From NCBI RefSeq assembly GCF_034190915.1, contig NW_026947503.1:27734532-27798531 (forward strand): DNA of 64,000 bases. Reading direction: 5' to 3'. The position numbers were made by a program, and so were the translations under genes. The DNA is from Cavia porcellus. Lineage: Eukaryota; Chordata; Mammalia; Rodentia; Caviidae. Positions 47,216-60,300 of this stretch are shown here, one piece after another. The notes beneath the pieces are model-generated. The model saw only the letters and a list, made by a program, of their open reading frames with translations. It did no database searches and was not told where the DNA came from. Positions within the stretch are counted from its first letter, which is position 1. Each line of letters starts with the position of its first letter.

Positions 47216-48190
47216 CTACGTATCTGATCATCTGTGATGCTGCTTTCTCCTTCATATTCCAAATCCAATCCAGCACCAACACCAGTTAAATTCATTGTAA
47301 TATAGTTTTGAAATCAGTATATTATCTTAAGGATGTTGTTCAATGTTTCAGGTTTGTGACACTCAGGAGACAACTGCTATAAAAGTTATTATTTGGAGGA
47401 ACTATATATTTCCTTCTGATAGCTTTTGGGATAATCTATACATCCTGAAGCCAAAAAGTGAATTTGTTTTGATTGGTTGATTCTACATAAAATCTTGCAT
47501 GATCTGTGTGCAATCTGAAGACTTGAGTAACTCCTTCACTCTCAGAACTCTCAATGATTATCTCACCAACAGCTGTCTTTGGAATCCTGCCTGGTCCTTT
47601 TGATCAGTTAGAATCCAGTGAGGAGACAAAACTCACCTCAGTGATTATAAGAAATAAATTACCCCAAAGAGTTGTTGATCTGCCGATGGACAAAAAAGAA
47701 CAGCCCTGCTATAACTCAGGTTAACAGAAAAATAGGATGACATTAGAAATACTAAAATTTAGAAACTTGCAAGAGGGACCTTGGAAAAGTGAAACTTACA
47801 CATTTGATCAGGGTGTGTTGGCCAGTTAACTCTAGTGTTTCTAAAGGAGTGCAATACATCTAGCTGTCAAGTTTGGGAATAATTTAAAACTAAATAACTT
47901 TTGCTACTAAAATGAACTTCACTGCCAAGACAGTTACTCAACACAATTTCCTAAGGAACTGGCCTACTCTCAGATCCCCCTGGAGTAGGTCTTCACCTCC
48001 CACCAATGGCTTTGGTTGGTTTAGCAGTCAATTTTCCTTTTGCTTTTCAGATCAGCAATATATTTTAAGCATGCCCATTTGCTTGGAGCAGATAGAAATG
48101 ATTCCTCCATCTGCTTGGTCATTTATCAAGAGTCTTTGTCTATAACTCTTCATCCTCACTGCGCTTCCCAATCCAAAGTGTTACTATTTC
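47216..48190. other. No gene recognised
   Basis: Short frames only (77 codons at 47912-48145), without similarity. Confidence 0.45.
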
Positions 48191-48199
48191 TTCCTAGGA

Positions 48200-48835
48200 C
48201 TATTAGCTCCTTCTTCTACCTGGTCTACCTACATTCATTCTAACCTGTTTACTATCTCTTCTGCATTCTGTAGTTAATGTATTCTAAATACCCACTTAAG
48301 AACATCATCTCAGATTTGCATTTCTCTTTCCCATTATCCTTAAAATAAAGGTAAGAATCTTTCCTTGGTCTCACAGGGCCGTGGGTGTCCTGACCTGACA
48401 CCAAATTCCATCATGCTCCTGCTTTTTCTGTCCTCTGGCTACTCTAGCCTTATTTCCTAGTCTCAGAGAGGACAAAGACTTCAGATGCACTGACTCCCAG
48501 CCTGGATCACTCTTCTTTTCAGCTCTTTAACCATTTTATTATCACTTATCCCACACATCACAAAACAAATATCATTCTCTCCAAGGATCTTCTTTTCCTT
48601 CCTGAGACTATTTCACATTTCTAATCATATGATCCTACAATTTTGTATATCTTTACTTTACAAGGTTTTTCAGATTACTTGATAGTATCTTCTCTGTTGG
48701 GCAGTGAACTCTAGAAAAAAAAAGAGAGGTAAACATCCTAAGCTCCTAGTAAGACCTTCAAGCACACAGAAGACATTTAATGGCCGTATACAAAGTGAAT
48801 AAATGAACTCTGATGAATATTGATTGAATTTAAAC
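48200..48835 (+). repeat. L2 LINE, ORF end and 3' UTR
   Basis: 'ttaaaataaaggtaagaatc' (reminiscent of the L2 'aggataaagtccaaactcc' block), 'ccatcatgctcctgcttttt', 'ggcagtgaactctagaaa' and 'aagacatttaatggccgtat' leading to 'gaataaatgaa' give the expected L2 3' order. Confidence 0.65.
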
Positions 48836-51224
48836 ACACTTTCCCAAGATTACCCTATAATGCTTATCCTTTCCTCTGAACTTTTGGCATGCTCATATAA
48901 TTTGTTTGATATACTGCCTCCTTTTTGACTTTAAACCTGGTATTCTCATCATACAATTGATTGAGACTTGACCTATCATTGTTGAATTCCTAGTGTCTAG
49001 CATATTGGCTTTGAGAGTGTGTACAAACAACAAATTCCTATTCTTATTCTCTTATTATTCATTACCGTGATTGAGAAATTAATGCTATTATAATTAATGT
49101 AGTAAAGTTTTGCTAATTCAATTATTTATTCAAATAGTAGACAACTTTTAAAGCATGCTCTTCTCAAGTAATTAAATGCTATAATTACTTAACACACTAT
49201 TAGGCAGTGCAAAGTTTCATGGATGTTAGTCCATTACCAAGCCCTTTATATTTTGAATTAATAATATAGTAATTTTTAAAAAGTCTTGACTTTGACTGAA
49301 AGCACAAATGTCTTCAGATGATGTTCAAAAATGGTTTAAATTACACAGATGTGGTGAACATGCAGTGAAACCTTAGAAAGGCCCTAAAGAATTCTCCAAG
49401 AATGATACATGAGCCAAGGACCTGACATTCATCTTAGAGGATTTTTCTCCCCCCAAACATGTTTGATAAAATTCCTTTTCTTCCACTTTGACCTTAAGCT
49501 CTTAGAAATCACTTGTTTTGCAAAAGCTCTGTGGTCCAAGTGTGTGGCAGCCAGAATAGTGACTTCTATGTCATATTTCAGTGGTGCATGGTTTATCGCT
49601 TTAGCTGAAGAGAGTGCTTTTACATAAGAATTTTCAGTTAGATTTCTCTCCCATGCTTGTGTTGGCCTCCCTAGGCTGCCGTGAAGAACAGCTCTGTGCT
49701 TCCAGAGCTGGCTTCAGACACAGTACTGCACCTCCCCGGCCTCATCTCCCGAGACCCCCAGCTTCAGGCAGCTGTACATATAGGTTCACTTATTGAGTTC
49801 TATGCCTCAGCAACCTTCTTGTCGTTACCATTTTTATGAAATGAGTTGATTTTATTTTAGCTCCTACACTTGCAAATGTAGTATCTTACATCTTATTTTC
49901 AGAGAGGCTCTCAAATATCTTCTAGTGCTATATTTATAACTCTTTACCACTAGGTTGTCAGCCTCGTTACAGAGTGATTTACACTGCAGACCTCCCTAAA
50001 TTTAGGTTAACTTTCATCCATCATCACCATCCAGATATTTTAATTTGGTATATCAAGAGGCATAATAACCAGTGCTTTGCCAGAGAGCTATAAATATTGG
50101 CATGAATTTTATGTTTCCACTTGACATTCAGATTATCTCAATGGATAGTGATCTCAAGCCTTCCTGTCAGCCTACTAAATACATGAAGGGTTCTTAACAT
50201 GAATTTTCCAGATACTTTTAGGACCATGCAAGTTTTTTTTTAAATTTAAATGAGAAAATATATCACAAAAACATTATTCTTCTATGAGCTCATTATGTAA
50301 AATGTAATAGTTGCAAGTTTTATACCGCATATAATATTTATGACACTGGAACTCCATAACTGATAAAATCATTTACAGCTAATTTATAGAGTGTAAATAA
50401 ACATTTAGTGTGCTCTTTTACCCTCAGTTCCTGTGAAGTCTCTTTACTTTTGTTTTCTAAGCCACACTCTCTTCCACTGTGGTGGTTTTATTACATATAT
50501 GCTATCTTTTCGCAAAATTTGTGATGCTGTCCATTGTCAGTCTCAAATACATACTGATTGCTGTCATAATCAAATCAACTTTTGCAAACATAAAAGAGGT
50601 CACTAATAGAAATCAATCTAAATCTAAATCAAATCTAAATCTTTATAGGATATTTCAAAGATATAAAATTATGCTTAATTCTGGATCCAGATAAATATTT
50701 TCCACATGAACTTAGGGCACAGTCATATTTATGTTATATAAAGCAAGACCTACAAAACAAATTTTCAAGTGACTTCAATGCTTCAGATTTAACTAATGAC
50801 CATAGCTAGTATTTTAATTTTCTAAGATTTTCCAGTATGCAGTGAGAAAGAGTGGAGTTCCATTAGATACATTCAAAAATACATTAACCATGAAAGTATA
50901 ACACAAACATTATTTAAAATATTATTCCTCCAATAAAAATGTTTTAAGCTTTAAGAAATTAAATTCAATCAAAAGCAGAATTTTCATCAAAAGATGCATT
51001 GTTGTGAATATAGTGGCCAAATCAGATGCCAAGAAGTGATGTTTTTCCCCAAATCCTTCCCACATATATGGGCTTTGGGCCTCCCTTCTTAATGTCATCC
51101 AGCTCCTGGCAGGTTTTGCCAGTATTTCTTCCAAATCTACAGGGTGTGAAAGAAAGAGCCAGGATCACTTATTACCATCAGTTTCTAAAGGCAGGCAGAT
51201 ATCAGCCTTGAAGTGTTTTTTATT
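48836..51224. other. No gene recognised
   Basis: AT-rich, with a short GC-richer patch at 49660-49780. A 'cctagtgtctagcatattgg' string near 48990 might be a tiny L2/MIR piece. AAATCT units repeat near 50613-50642. Confidence 0.45.
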
Positions 51225-51247
51225 AAGAAAGAAAGAGAGAGAAAGGA

Positions 51248-51298
<51 letters not shown>

Positions 51299-51325
51299 GA
51301 AGGAAGGAAGGAAGGAAGGAAGGAA

Positions 51326-51371
<46 letters not shown>
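51225..51371. repeat. 147-nt pure purine tract, (GAAA)n/(GGAA)n
   Basis: Uninterrupted A/G on the + strand: GAAA units, a GGAA block in the middle, then GAAA again. The symmetric block order makes it nearly mirror-symmetric. All long frames through it are artefacts. Confidence 0.97.
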
Positions 51372-51529
51372 CACCAACCCAACCTGGAATGGCCTTCATA
51401 GAGCCCTCCTTGACTCTCTTGGATGAATTTGGCTGGCCCATAGAAATCATCTCTGGAACATCTATGGCACTGTGCTTCTGTATGTGTCTGTTCCCTCTGC
51501 TGTTCCATAGAACTCATGAACTGAGGAAT

Positions 51530-51600
51530 AGTTGCACCTCACATGATTTCTAGCACACAGTCAATGTTCCATGTATATTTGTTGACTCAATTCTTCTGGA
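51530..51600 (+). repeat. L2 LINE terminal fragment
   Basis: 'tttctagcacacagtcaatg' followed by 'tatatttgttgactcaattc' resembles the L2 3' terminus. Confidence 0.45.
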
Positions 51601-52040
51601 GTTGTTCATCAAAAGAAGACACACTTCACTTTCCAAATGACTGCAAATAGAGGGCCATAAATTTTAGCAAGCCAGCAAGTCACTCATTTGAGCAGAAGTC
51701 TGGGAATATTAACCAGGTCTCTGAATAGTAAGTTGTCATTCTTAGATACTCTCTTTCTGAGCCTTCAGGCTGGAATCACGTAAGTTTTATGCAACTTTTT
51801 ATCACTATTCATAAGTTGGTACCAGATAATTCCAATACTTAGTGGTTGCAAATGCCTGTTTAATTTGGCTGCACAATTGTACATTTCCTGATCAAGCTGT
51901 CATTATCACCATACATTCCCAAAACTATTTACACACGTGCACTGCCCTGAGGGAATAGAAAAACAGTAATATTTGCACTCCTGAAGTTTACATATATTTG
52001 AATTCTTGCATGTCATATGTCAGACCATCAAAATTTAAGA

Positions 52041-52123
52041 CAGGGCATATCTCGGTAATAGTCATATCACCTGGCACGTGTGAGGCCTTGGGTATAACCC
52101 CAACACCACCAAAAAACAAAAAA
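52041..52123 (+). mobile_element. Older ID-type SINE
   Basis: 'gggcatatctcggtaatagt', 'acctggcacgtgtgaggcct' and 'gggtataaccccaacaccac' then an A-rich tail. This is the 'tgtgaggcc' form of ID elements, older than the 'cagtcgtgag' form at 29754. Confidence 0.82.
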
Positions 52124-55100
52124 TTAAATGTGAAAGTTTTGCTCTGAATAACAAACTCATAAAACATCACCTTCAATGCAATCGACTTTTGGTTTGGGGC
52201 CTTCACACATGCTAAGTATCCATCTATCACTTAGGTATGCCCCACCTAGTCAACAATTTCAACAATCGTAAGCATTTCACTAAGATTTAGACATTGTTTG
52301 GAAAGTCTATAGCATTCCAAGACAAGGTATTAAGGTGATACTGTATCTAAATAAATTCAGCAGAGGGATAAGGAAAATAGGATTTCATAGAGGAAATCTT
52401 CAGATAAATTGAAGACAGGGGAGTAAAGGGAAATTGGAGAACTTGTTTCCACAGAGTCTTTCTTTAAGTGCAAGTCTTCATAGATTTATTTTTATAATGA
52501 AAACGTGAAACAGAAATCTACCCCTGCATCCCAACTGGATTTCCTCCAAGCACGCTGCCTCTCCCTAATGAGTCAGAGTAGTGTACACCATACAATGGCA
52601 CAGTGCGTCTGAAACGCTGACATTTCATTTTTAATTGAAATCAAAAGGAAATAGTTCCACTGGAGACCAAGAAAGTAAAGCTGGCTTTGATAGAAATTAA
52701 TAGGAAAGAGAGCAAAACACTTTTCTGTGTCATAAAATAGTCCACTGTGGAAGACTGCCTGTCCCAGTTCTCCTGTCTGGATCTGAGATTATCTTCAGGA
52801 TTAAATTTCCTGGAAACAACACATCTTATGAGGATGGAATGAGAAATTATATTGGAGTGGACAGATCATATACAATGAAAGAGAGGAAAATATGCCTTTG
52901 CTTCTATTTTTTAAAATTACATAAATACAGACTTCAAGGAAAAATTATTAATCTCCACTGTAAAGACAAATGATAACAAAAGCAACAGAGTTTGTATTAT
53001 TCACAAAAATCTCTACAAAAGTGAATCAGAAAATATATACTTTGGAAGATAAGATAAGCTTACCTGATTGAGACTAAAATTCTTACATTGGTGAGACGCA
53101 TTGCTTTTCAAAAACAGTTTTACAGCAATACCTGTAACAGCAGTACTTTTACCAATTGTAGTTTGAGTAATACTAAAGATTAACACTTTATCTGTGAATG
53201 GGCTATAAGAATTTTAATATTTGATACACTAAGCAGTATCATAAAAATAACTTATGTCTTCAGAAAACAATTTTGCATTCTCCAACAAGCCAGTCTTTGA
53301 ATACAAAAGCCATAATTTAAATGAAAACATTTATCTTTAATGTCAAAATTCCTAGCACTAATCTGTACTATTTTGTACCAAAAAAAAAATATTGTCTTTC
53401 CTATATGAGTCCTTTCAAGACATTATTCAGCGGTAACGGGTACTAAGATGCTTGAGGAATGATGCTGAGGAGTTCCCAGGCTAATATGCAAAGAAGTACA
53501 CTAGATAAATAACAGCATGTGTGTGCCTGTTTAAAAAAGACTGAAACAGTGTTTTTTAGATGGCTGTTTTGAGGATTTGTGTAGTAAATGAAAGGAGTAA
53601 TATTGGAACAAAGTTGGGGGAAGGGAAAGTTGATTTAAAGGATTGGTTTCAGAATGTGGAAACTTGCACAGGTCTGCAAGTTGAGTGAAAGAAGAGAAGG
53701 AAAGTTTGAACTTTCAGGAGAAGGGAGGGATAAGTAGTAGATAAATATGTCTATTTTATTTTCCACTGGTGAGTTTGACTAGGTTCTTGGGCGAGCTCTG
53801 ACATAAAAGTTTTTATGTTCACTAGAACTCATCAAAATAATATGTGGTATGTTTTAAGAACGAAAGGACAGGCATTCTCATACTTTCAGAGAATTTAAGC
53901 TTGCCTTGACCTCGTGATGGTCACCAGGCTCACCCAGTGGAATGTAGTTTTATGATCATTCAGCGGAGAGCAATCCGTCTTTCTGTGTAGATCACTGATT
54001 CTTCGTGTATCGTAACCTTCATAAATTCTGTCTACAGAAACTTAAGGAAAATCAAGGCTGTCAATGAAGTAAAAATACTGTATAATATTAATGACAAAAA
54101 CAATAAGTATCCATGAAGAGAACACAAAAGCAAAGATCCCTATATTTCCAGCTGTTTCTGATACTTCAATAAAATGTCAAAAAAATCAAAATCTAAATTA
54201 CCTGATGGAAAGCAATTTAATGAATCTTTTGGACAATGCTAACAAAAACAAGAAATAGATTACCTCACTCTCAAATTTACCACAATTAAAGAAAAGCTCT
54301 CCTTTGAATTGGACTGTTGCTCCCCAAAGAATCTTCCTCTTACAATGAAGGGTATTGCAATATGCTCTGAATAGATGTTTAAAATCTCTCTCATAAGTTC
54401 TACAAATCTCACATTGAAATAGTCCCAGCTTGACAGCTCTGCAATAACCATTAAATATTAAAATCACATTAAAGAGCAACTGCTCAGCTCATGGATTTAG
54501 CTACAAAACTCGAGTTCACCCTAATGGGACTCAAATAGCTAAAATCCCATGTGCTGTACTGAAAATTTACCCGCCCCCAAGGTTCCAAGGATCAGACACA
54601 GTCAAGGAAATGATGAAATCACTTTTTAAAATCTCCATGAAGGGCCAAAGAAATTGTTATCATACATGGAATTTCAGTCACCTGATAGAAATCAGATTGT
54701 TTGAAATTCATCAGCATGCAGTTTTGCATTCATATAGTATATATTTGTAATATAATAAAATTCAGACTTCTATTGCAAGATAATTTGGGATATTTTAGAG
54801 GCATGTATGAAGTTGTTTTTTAATGTGTCTCATTTATGATGATACCCTAAAGTCAAAACCTAATTCTAAATATTTTTACGTGTACTATTTTTATACGCAT
54901 CATTGCCCTAGTCTTTAAGCTAAAGGAATATTTTTTGCTGCTCATATATGTTTAATGTAAAATGAAATAAGCCAGGATAAGTAATCAACAGCATTAGTAT
55001 TTCAAGTTTTATGATGATCTTAACTTCTCAAAAATTTTTTCTTTGAAAAAATTATAGAAATTTTAATGTTGTGACCACACATTATAATAGTCAACTGTGT

Positions 55101-55585
55101 TAACCATCTAGAAGTAGTTTCAAATTATTAAAAAGACAGCATGTTTTTATTTCATTTTAAACTGATAGGTAAAACAATGTATTTATTATATAGACAGGGC
55201 ATTTTCAGGAAATATTCTAGCCTAAAATTTAGCTTAGTTAAATGGCAAACTAAGACAAATGCTTAAATTTTCTAAATCTTTTAATTAACTATAAAATGAA
55301 GAAGATGGACCTGAGAATCTCTTATGTTTGCCAGTATGATTTTTGTTTGTGATACCTAATTTGATTCACATTATCTGGCTTTTCCAATTCTCTCTTATCT
55401 TTACTCTAACACATACACACAACACAAAAAAAGATTTTAATTCTTATATATGACTCTGGTATAAATGAATTTATAATATTCTGTGAAATTCCAGTAGTTC
55501 AGTGTCAAAATATTTAGCAGAATTGAAAGAAGTTTTCATATAAGACAGAAGGATGACACTGTTTTACAAATAAAGCACTGGATAT
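52124..55585. other. No gene recognised
   Basis: About 3.4 kb of AT-rich sequence with only short unsupported frames (up to 93 codons at 54198-54479) and no repeat I can name. Confidence 0.45.
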
Positions 55586-55589
55586 AAAA

Positions 55590-55700
55590 TCTGGAAATCT
55601 AACTTCATTACTGTACTAACCAACAGTATGACCTTGAATAGATGGCTTCATGTCTTTGGATTTCAAATTCCAAATTTAAAAAATGCAGAAGTCGGACAAG
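55590..55700 (+). repeat. MIR fragment
   Basis: 'caacagtatgaccttgaata', 'gatggcttcatgtctttgga' and 'tttaaaaaatgcagaagtc' follow the MIR core. Confidence 0.65.
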
Positions 55701-56123
55701 ATAGTCACTAAGCACATGCACATATCTAAGATTAGATCCTTCTAACTGACATATCACTATTATAAACTGAACAGGAAAAAAATCACATGATCATCTCAAC
55801 AGATGTCTTAAAAGCATTTGACAAAAGTCAAGATAATTTTATGATTCTGAACAAGCTAAATACACAGTAATGTACCACAACATAGTAAAGGTCCTATTTA
55901 ATAAACCTATATTATACTTAATCATGAAAAAGCAGAAAAACATTTTTTCCCCTCTAAGAGTAGAACAAGAATATTTATTTTTACCAACTATATTCAGTGT
56001 ACCATTTAAGGTCATAGAGCACTTAGGCAAGAAAGAAGGGAAAGGTGCTTGAATTGGAAAGGGACAAGCAAAAATTTCTGTTTTGTAAATGACATGATCT
56101 TGAATGTATAAGATACTAAAATC

Positions 56124-56214
56124 TGGGCCAGGGATATAGCTCAGCAGCACAGCACCTACCTGGCAAGCAAGAACTCATGAGTTCGATTGCCAGTACCCAC
56201 CCCCTCAAAAAAAT
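56124..56214 (+). mobile_element. ID-type SINE in L1M
   Basis: 'gggccagggatatagctcag', 'cacctacctggcaagcaaga' and 'gagttcgattgccagtaccc' with an A-rich end. Its target duplication is too short to be sure of. Confidence 0.87.
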
Positions 56215-56236
56215 CCTAAAAGTTATGTACATATTA

Positions 56237-56262
56237 ACACACACACACACACACACACACAC
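56237..56262. repeat. (CA)n microsatellite
   Basis: Short pure CA run just downstream of the SINE. Confidence 0.95.
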
Positions 56263-56429
56263 TATCATAATTACTCAAAATGCAAAAATCAGTAGAACTT
56301 CTAGGAAATTAACCTCATTTACAATAGCTTAAAAATGAATAAAATAATTAGAAATAAGCTTAATCAAATAGATTATGACTTGCACACTGAAAAATGATGA
56401 AGAACTGAAGACACAAATAAAAGGAAAAT

Positions 56430-56545
56430 ATCCCACGTGGGGCCGAGGGTTTAGTTCAGCAACGTAAAGTGCCTGCCTGGCAAGCGTGCGTTTGTGAGTT
56501 CAATCCTTGGTACAAAAAAACAAAACAAAACAAAAAAAATCCCAC
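56430..56545 (+). mobile_element. ID-type SINE in L1M, short target duplication
   Basis: Body about 56438-56538: 'ggccgagggtttagttcagc', 'gcctgcctggcaagcgtgcg', 'gagttcaatccttggtac' and a CAAAA-type tail. 'atcccac' flanks it at 56430-56436 and 56539-56545. Confidence 0.88.
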
Positions 56546-57198
56546 ACGCAAAGACTGGAAGGTTCAGTATTATTAAAATCAGTACTATTCGAAGTGATGT
56601 ACTGATTTAATGCAATCCTTATGAAAATTTCAATGGAATTTTAGAAATAGAAAAAAAAATCCCAACATTTCTACAGTGCCATAAAAAACCCCAAGCAACC
56701 AAAGCAATCTTAAATAGAAGAATAAAGCTAGAGACATCATATTTCTTGATTTCAAAACACATTACAAAAGTATGGAATTAGACCAATGGAACCAGACAGA
56801 GACCTCAGGAACAAAAATGTATTATGTAAATCCAAAGTAGGGAAAGGAGTCTTTTTCAATAGATAGTGTTAGAAATATTTGTTATCTACATGCAAAAGAA
56901 TGCAACTGGACCCTTCACCATGTGAAATAATAAACTCAAAATTACATTAAAGATTTAAATCTTTAAATGTTTAAATTTGTAAAATTCCTGCAAGAAAACA
57001 GAGAAAGTAAATTTATAATATTAGTCTTGGGAAAGCTTTGTTGAGCATTACACCAAAAACACAATCAGCAAAAGCAAAGTTAGGCGAGTAGAGCCACATC
57101 AAAGTAAAGACTTTTTTATAATGAAGAAAACAATCAATAAAATGATAACACAAATTGTAGAATGGGATAAGCCAGAGCAATAAGAAAGTGATATGTTT

Positions 57199-57253
57199 AA
57201 AAGCCATATGTTTGGAGTGGGGAGGAGAGGGGAAAAAAAAGCCATATGTTTGG
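57199..57253 (+). repeat. 17-bp direct repeat flanking a 21-bp insert
   Basis: 'aaaagccatatgtttgg' occurs at 57199-57215 and again at 57237-57253. The 21 bases between (57216-57236) end in an A run that continues into the second copy. This is the form of a very short L1-mediated insertion, but local slippage is also possible. Confidence 0.8.
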
Positions 57254-58019
57254 TAAGTATGTAATATCCAAAATATACAACAAATACCTTTAACTCAATT
57301 ATAAAAAAAAGTAGATTTAAAAATTGGCAAAGGACTTGGACAGATATTTCTGTGTATGAAAAGATACCAAATATGCCTAATCATCAGTGAAATGCAAAGG
57401 TATTCTGTCATACCTGTTAGAATGCCTACTATTTTTTAAAAAGTGTTGATGAGCATGTGGAGAAATCAAGATGTTTGTGCACTATTGTTAAGATTATTGG
57501 TAAACCCCTATGGAAAACAGTATAGAGTTTTTTCAAAAAAGTTAAAATGGAACCATCATACGATCCAGAAGTCCCATTTCTAGGAACAGAGCTAAGAGAA
57601 CTGAAGCCAATGCTTCAAGGTGACACCTACATTTCCGAGTTTTTACAGTATTATTCACAATAGCTAGACATGAAAACAGTCCAAATGTCCACACATGAAT
57701 GAATGGATAAAGAATATACAGTATATACTACAAAATAATATTATCCAATATTTAGTAAATGGAAATCATATCATATGTGGTTACACGCATCAACCTGGTA
57801 GATATTATGCTAATTGAAATAAGTCTGTCAGAGGACAAATACTACATGATTCATTTATATGAGACATCTAAAAAAGTCAAGCTCATAAAAATAGAAAGTA
57901 GAATGATAGATGCCCTGGGAAATGAAGAACTGATACTTAGTAAGCATAGTGTTTTAGTCCTACAGATTTGTTATGCAACAGTGTTCCTTTATTAATGATA
58001 CAGTTTTATTGAGAGGACA

Positions 58020-60300
58020 GATCTTAAGTAAAATATGATAAAAGTTCAATGTCCCCAATAAACGAAAGTGTAAGAATTCTAAACAAAATTTTAGCACATT
58101 AAGTCTAACAACACACAAAATGGATAATAGATCCTGATCAACTAAGGTTTGTCCAGGAATTCAAGGCTGGTTTAACATTTGAAAAATCAATCACTATGAC
58201 TCACTAAATTTTAGCAAAACATCATTTAAGATTGAAAGGTCAATAGCCAACACCATACTTGATAGCCAAAATTGAGTGTTTTCCTCTAAAATCATGAATG
58301 AGATAAAGATGTTTCATTTTACCATTTCTATTTAATAATGTGTTTAAGACTATAACCAATGTAACAAGACTAGAAAAAGGAACAAAAGCATTAACATTGA
58401 AAATAAAAACCCAAAATTGTCTTTACCTGAAGATACGATTGCCCATGTACCAAATCTGATGAAATCTACCCCTATTAAATGATCTACAATTAATAAATGA
58501 ACTTCGTCACATTGCAACATAGAAAATAATTTATACAACATTTAATTACATTTCCATAAGTAAAGAAACAATTAGAAGTTTAAATTTAAATAAATCGATG
58601 TGTATGGATAAATTAACAAAAAATGTGCAACTGCAGTACACAAAAAACTGAAAATAATTGCTAAGAAAAAGTAAACAAACAATAAATAGAGAAATACAGC
58701 CTGTAAATGAGTTAAGGATGTCAGTTCACCTCATACTGACCTATAGATTCATACAGTTTCAACTAAAGTCTTAACAGGCTGTTTTTAAAGAAACTGATGA
58801 TGTATTTCTATAAATTTTTACCAAGTCACTGAGATACTGACCACAAGATAGATAAATACAGTCGATGAGAAGAGTAGAGTTGAGAGTCCACACATAGCAG
58901 ACCCATGAGGATAACTCAGTTTCACCAAGGGCGGAATGGCCGTGGAGAAGGATAACGTTTCTGCAAATGATGCTGGAACAAGTGAATGTCCATATGCAAA
59001 AATTAATTTTGATTCATACTTTGTAAAACACACACAAACTCAAAATAAGTTGTAGACAAATAGAAAATCTAAATAAACAAAGCTTCTAGAAAATTTCTGT
59101 GACTTTGGATTAGGTAAAAAAGATTGCTTTATAGATATAATACCAAATGTATGATACAAATAATTAGACTTCATCAAAATTAAAATTCTCAAAAAAATTA
59201 AAATTCTCCACTGCTATTTGAAGCACACAGTTAAAGTAATGACACAGTAAGCCACAAACTGGGAAAAATATTTCCATATTATAACTATGATAAAAGACCC
59301 ATAATTTCAGCTGGGTGTGCTGGCACATGCCTGTAATGCCAGCACTCAGGAGACTGAGGCAGAAAGATCATTGCAAGTTCAAGACCAGCCTGGGCCACAA
59401 AGTTAGCTCAAGGCCAGCCTGAGATGCATAGCAAGACCCTGTCTCAAAAACACAAAACAAACCAGCGAACAAAAAAGACCTAGAATTTATACTATACTCT
59501 TAAAACTAAGAAATTAAAGAAAACAATGTTTAAATGACAGATGCTTTGAACGCTTCATGCAATCAAATAAAAAATTTCCAACAACATTAATTAATAAAAA
59601 ATGCAAATTAATGTCATAATGTAATATTACTACACAACTACTAGTAATAGTGAGCTAAAATTAAAAACATTTCCCATACTCAGTGTTGTCAGGAATGTGG
59701 AAGAGTTGGAACTCTTTTATACTGTTCACGATGACAGTGCAAATATAAAATGATATGACTACTTTGGAAACCAGTAGGACCATTTCTTTAAAAGGTTAAA
59801 ATATATGCATAACCATATAAACCACCCATTGCACTGCTAGGTATTCAGCCAAGAGCAATGAAGCCATGTGTCCATTCTGAGGCCTGTGCCCAAAGGTTTG
59901 TAACTGCTTTCTTCATAATAACCTAGAAATGGAAGCAACACAAATGACCATTAACAAGTGAATATACTGATAATACAGAAAACAACATGTCTGAATCATA
60001 AGATAACTGTTAGAGAAGCTAGATAAAAGCAGAAATGCTATACACTGTTAGAGTCCATGTGTATAAAATTATAGAACTACTATAAGGACAGAAAGTGGAC
60101 TACTGGTTGCCTGGGGAGGGAGGACAGAGGTGAGGAATAGTGGAAGGAAAAGAAGAGCAGGTAGAAGAAATAAAAAAGGAGAATAAGAAAACATTTTAAA
60201 GTGATAATATCTGCGGAAAAATACATCAAGATGCATCCAATTGTACACTTAAATAGGTAGTTTATTGAATATCAAAATACCTCAATAGAGGTATTGTTTA
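58020..60300 (+). mobile_element. Second old sense-strand L1 segment
   Basis: ORF2 text restarts after 58020 with upstream motifs ('gatcctgatcaactaaggtt', 'caaggctggtttaacatttg') and runs to ORF2-end/3' text ('gtattcagccaagagcaatg', 'ggactactggttgcctgggg'). It repeats the region already covered by 55740-58015, so it is a separate copy or duplication. A B1 lies inside it. Confidence 0.72.
59292..59488 (+). mobile_element. B1 SINE with internal duplication and target repeat
   Basis: Body 59308-59472: 'gctgggtgtgctggcacatg', 'gtaatgccagcactcaggag', then two related blocks ('caagaccagcctgggccaca' and 'caaggccagcctgagatgca'), matching the internal duplication of rodent B1, then 'gaccctgtctcaaaaaca'. 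Flanks 59292-59307 and 59473-59488 match at 13 of 16 bases. Confidence 0.92.

Larger units (their letters stand above)
55740..58015 (+). mobile_element. Old sense-strand L1 (L1M type), ORF2 C-terminal half and 3' part
   Basis: Sense L1 ORF2 text starts in the reverse-transcriptase region ('gatcatctcaacagatgtct', 'cttaaaagcatttgacaaaa') and runs to ORF2 C-terminal text ('acctggtagatattatgcta', 'gaggacaaatactacatgat'). It is interrupted by two ID SINEs. All frames are broken; the longest is about 100 codons. Confidence 0.78.
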
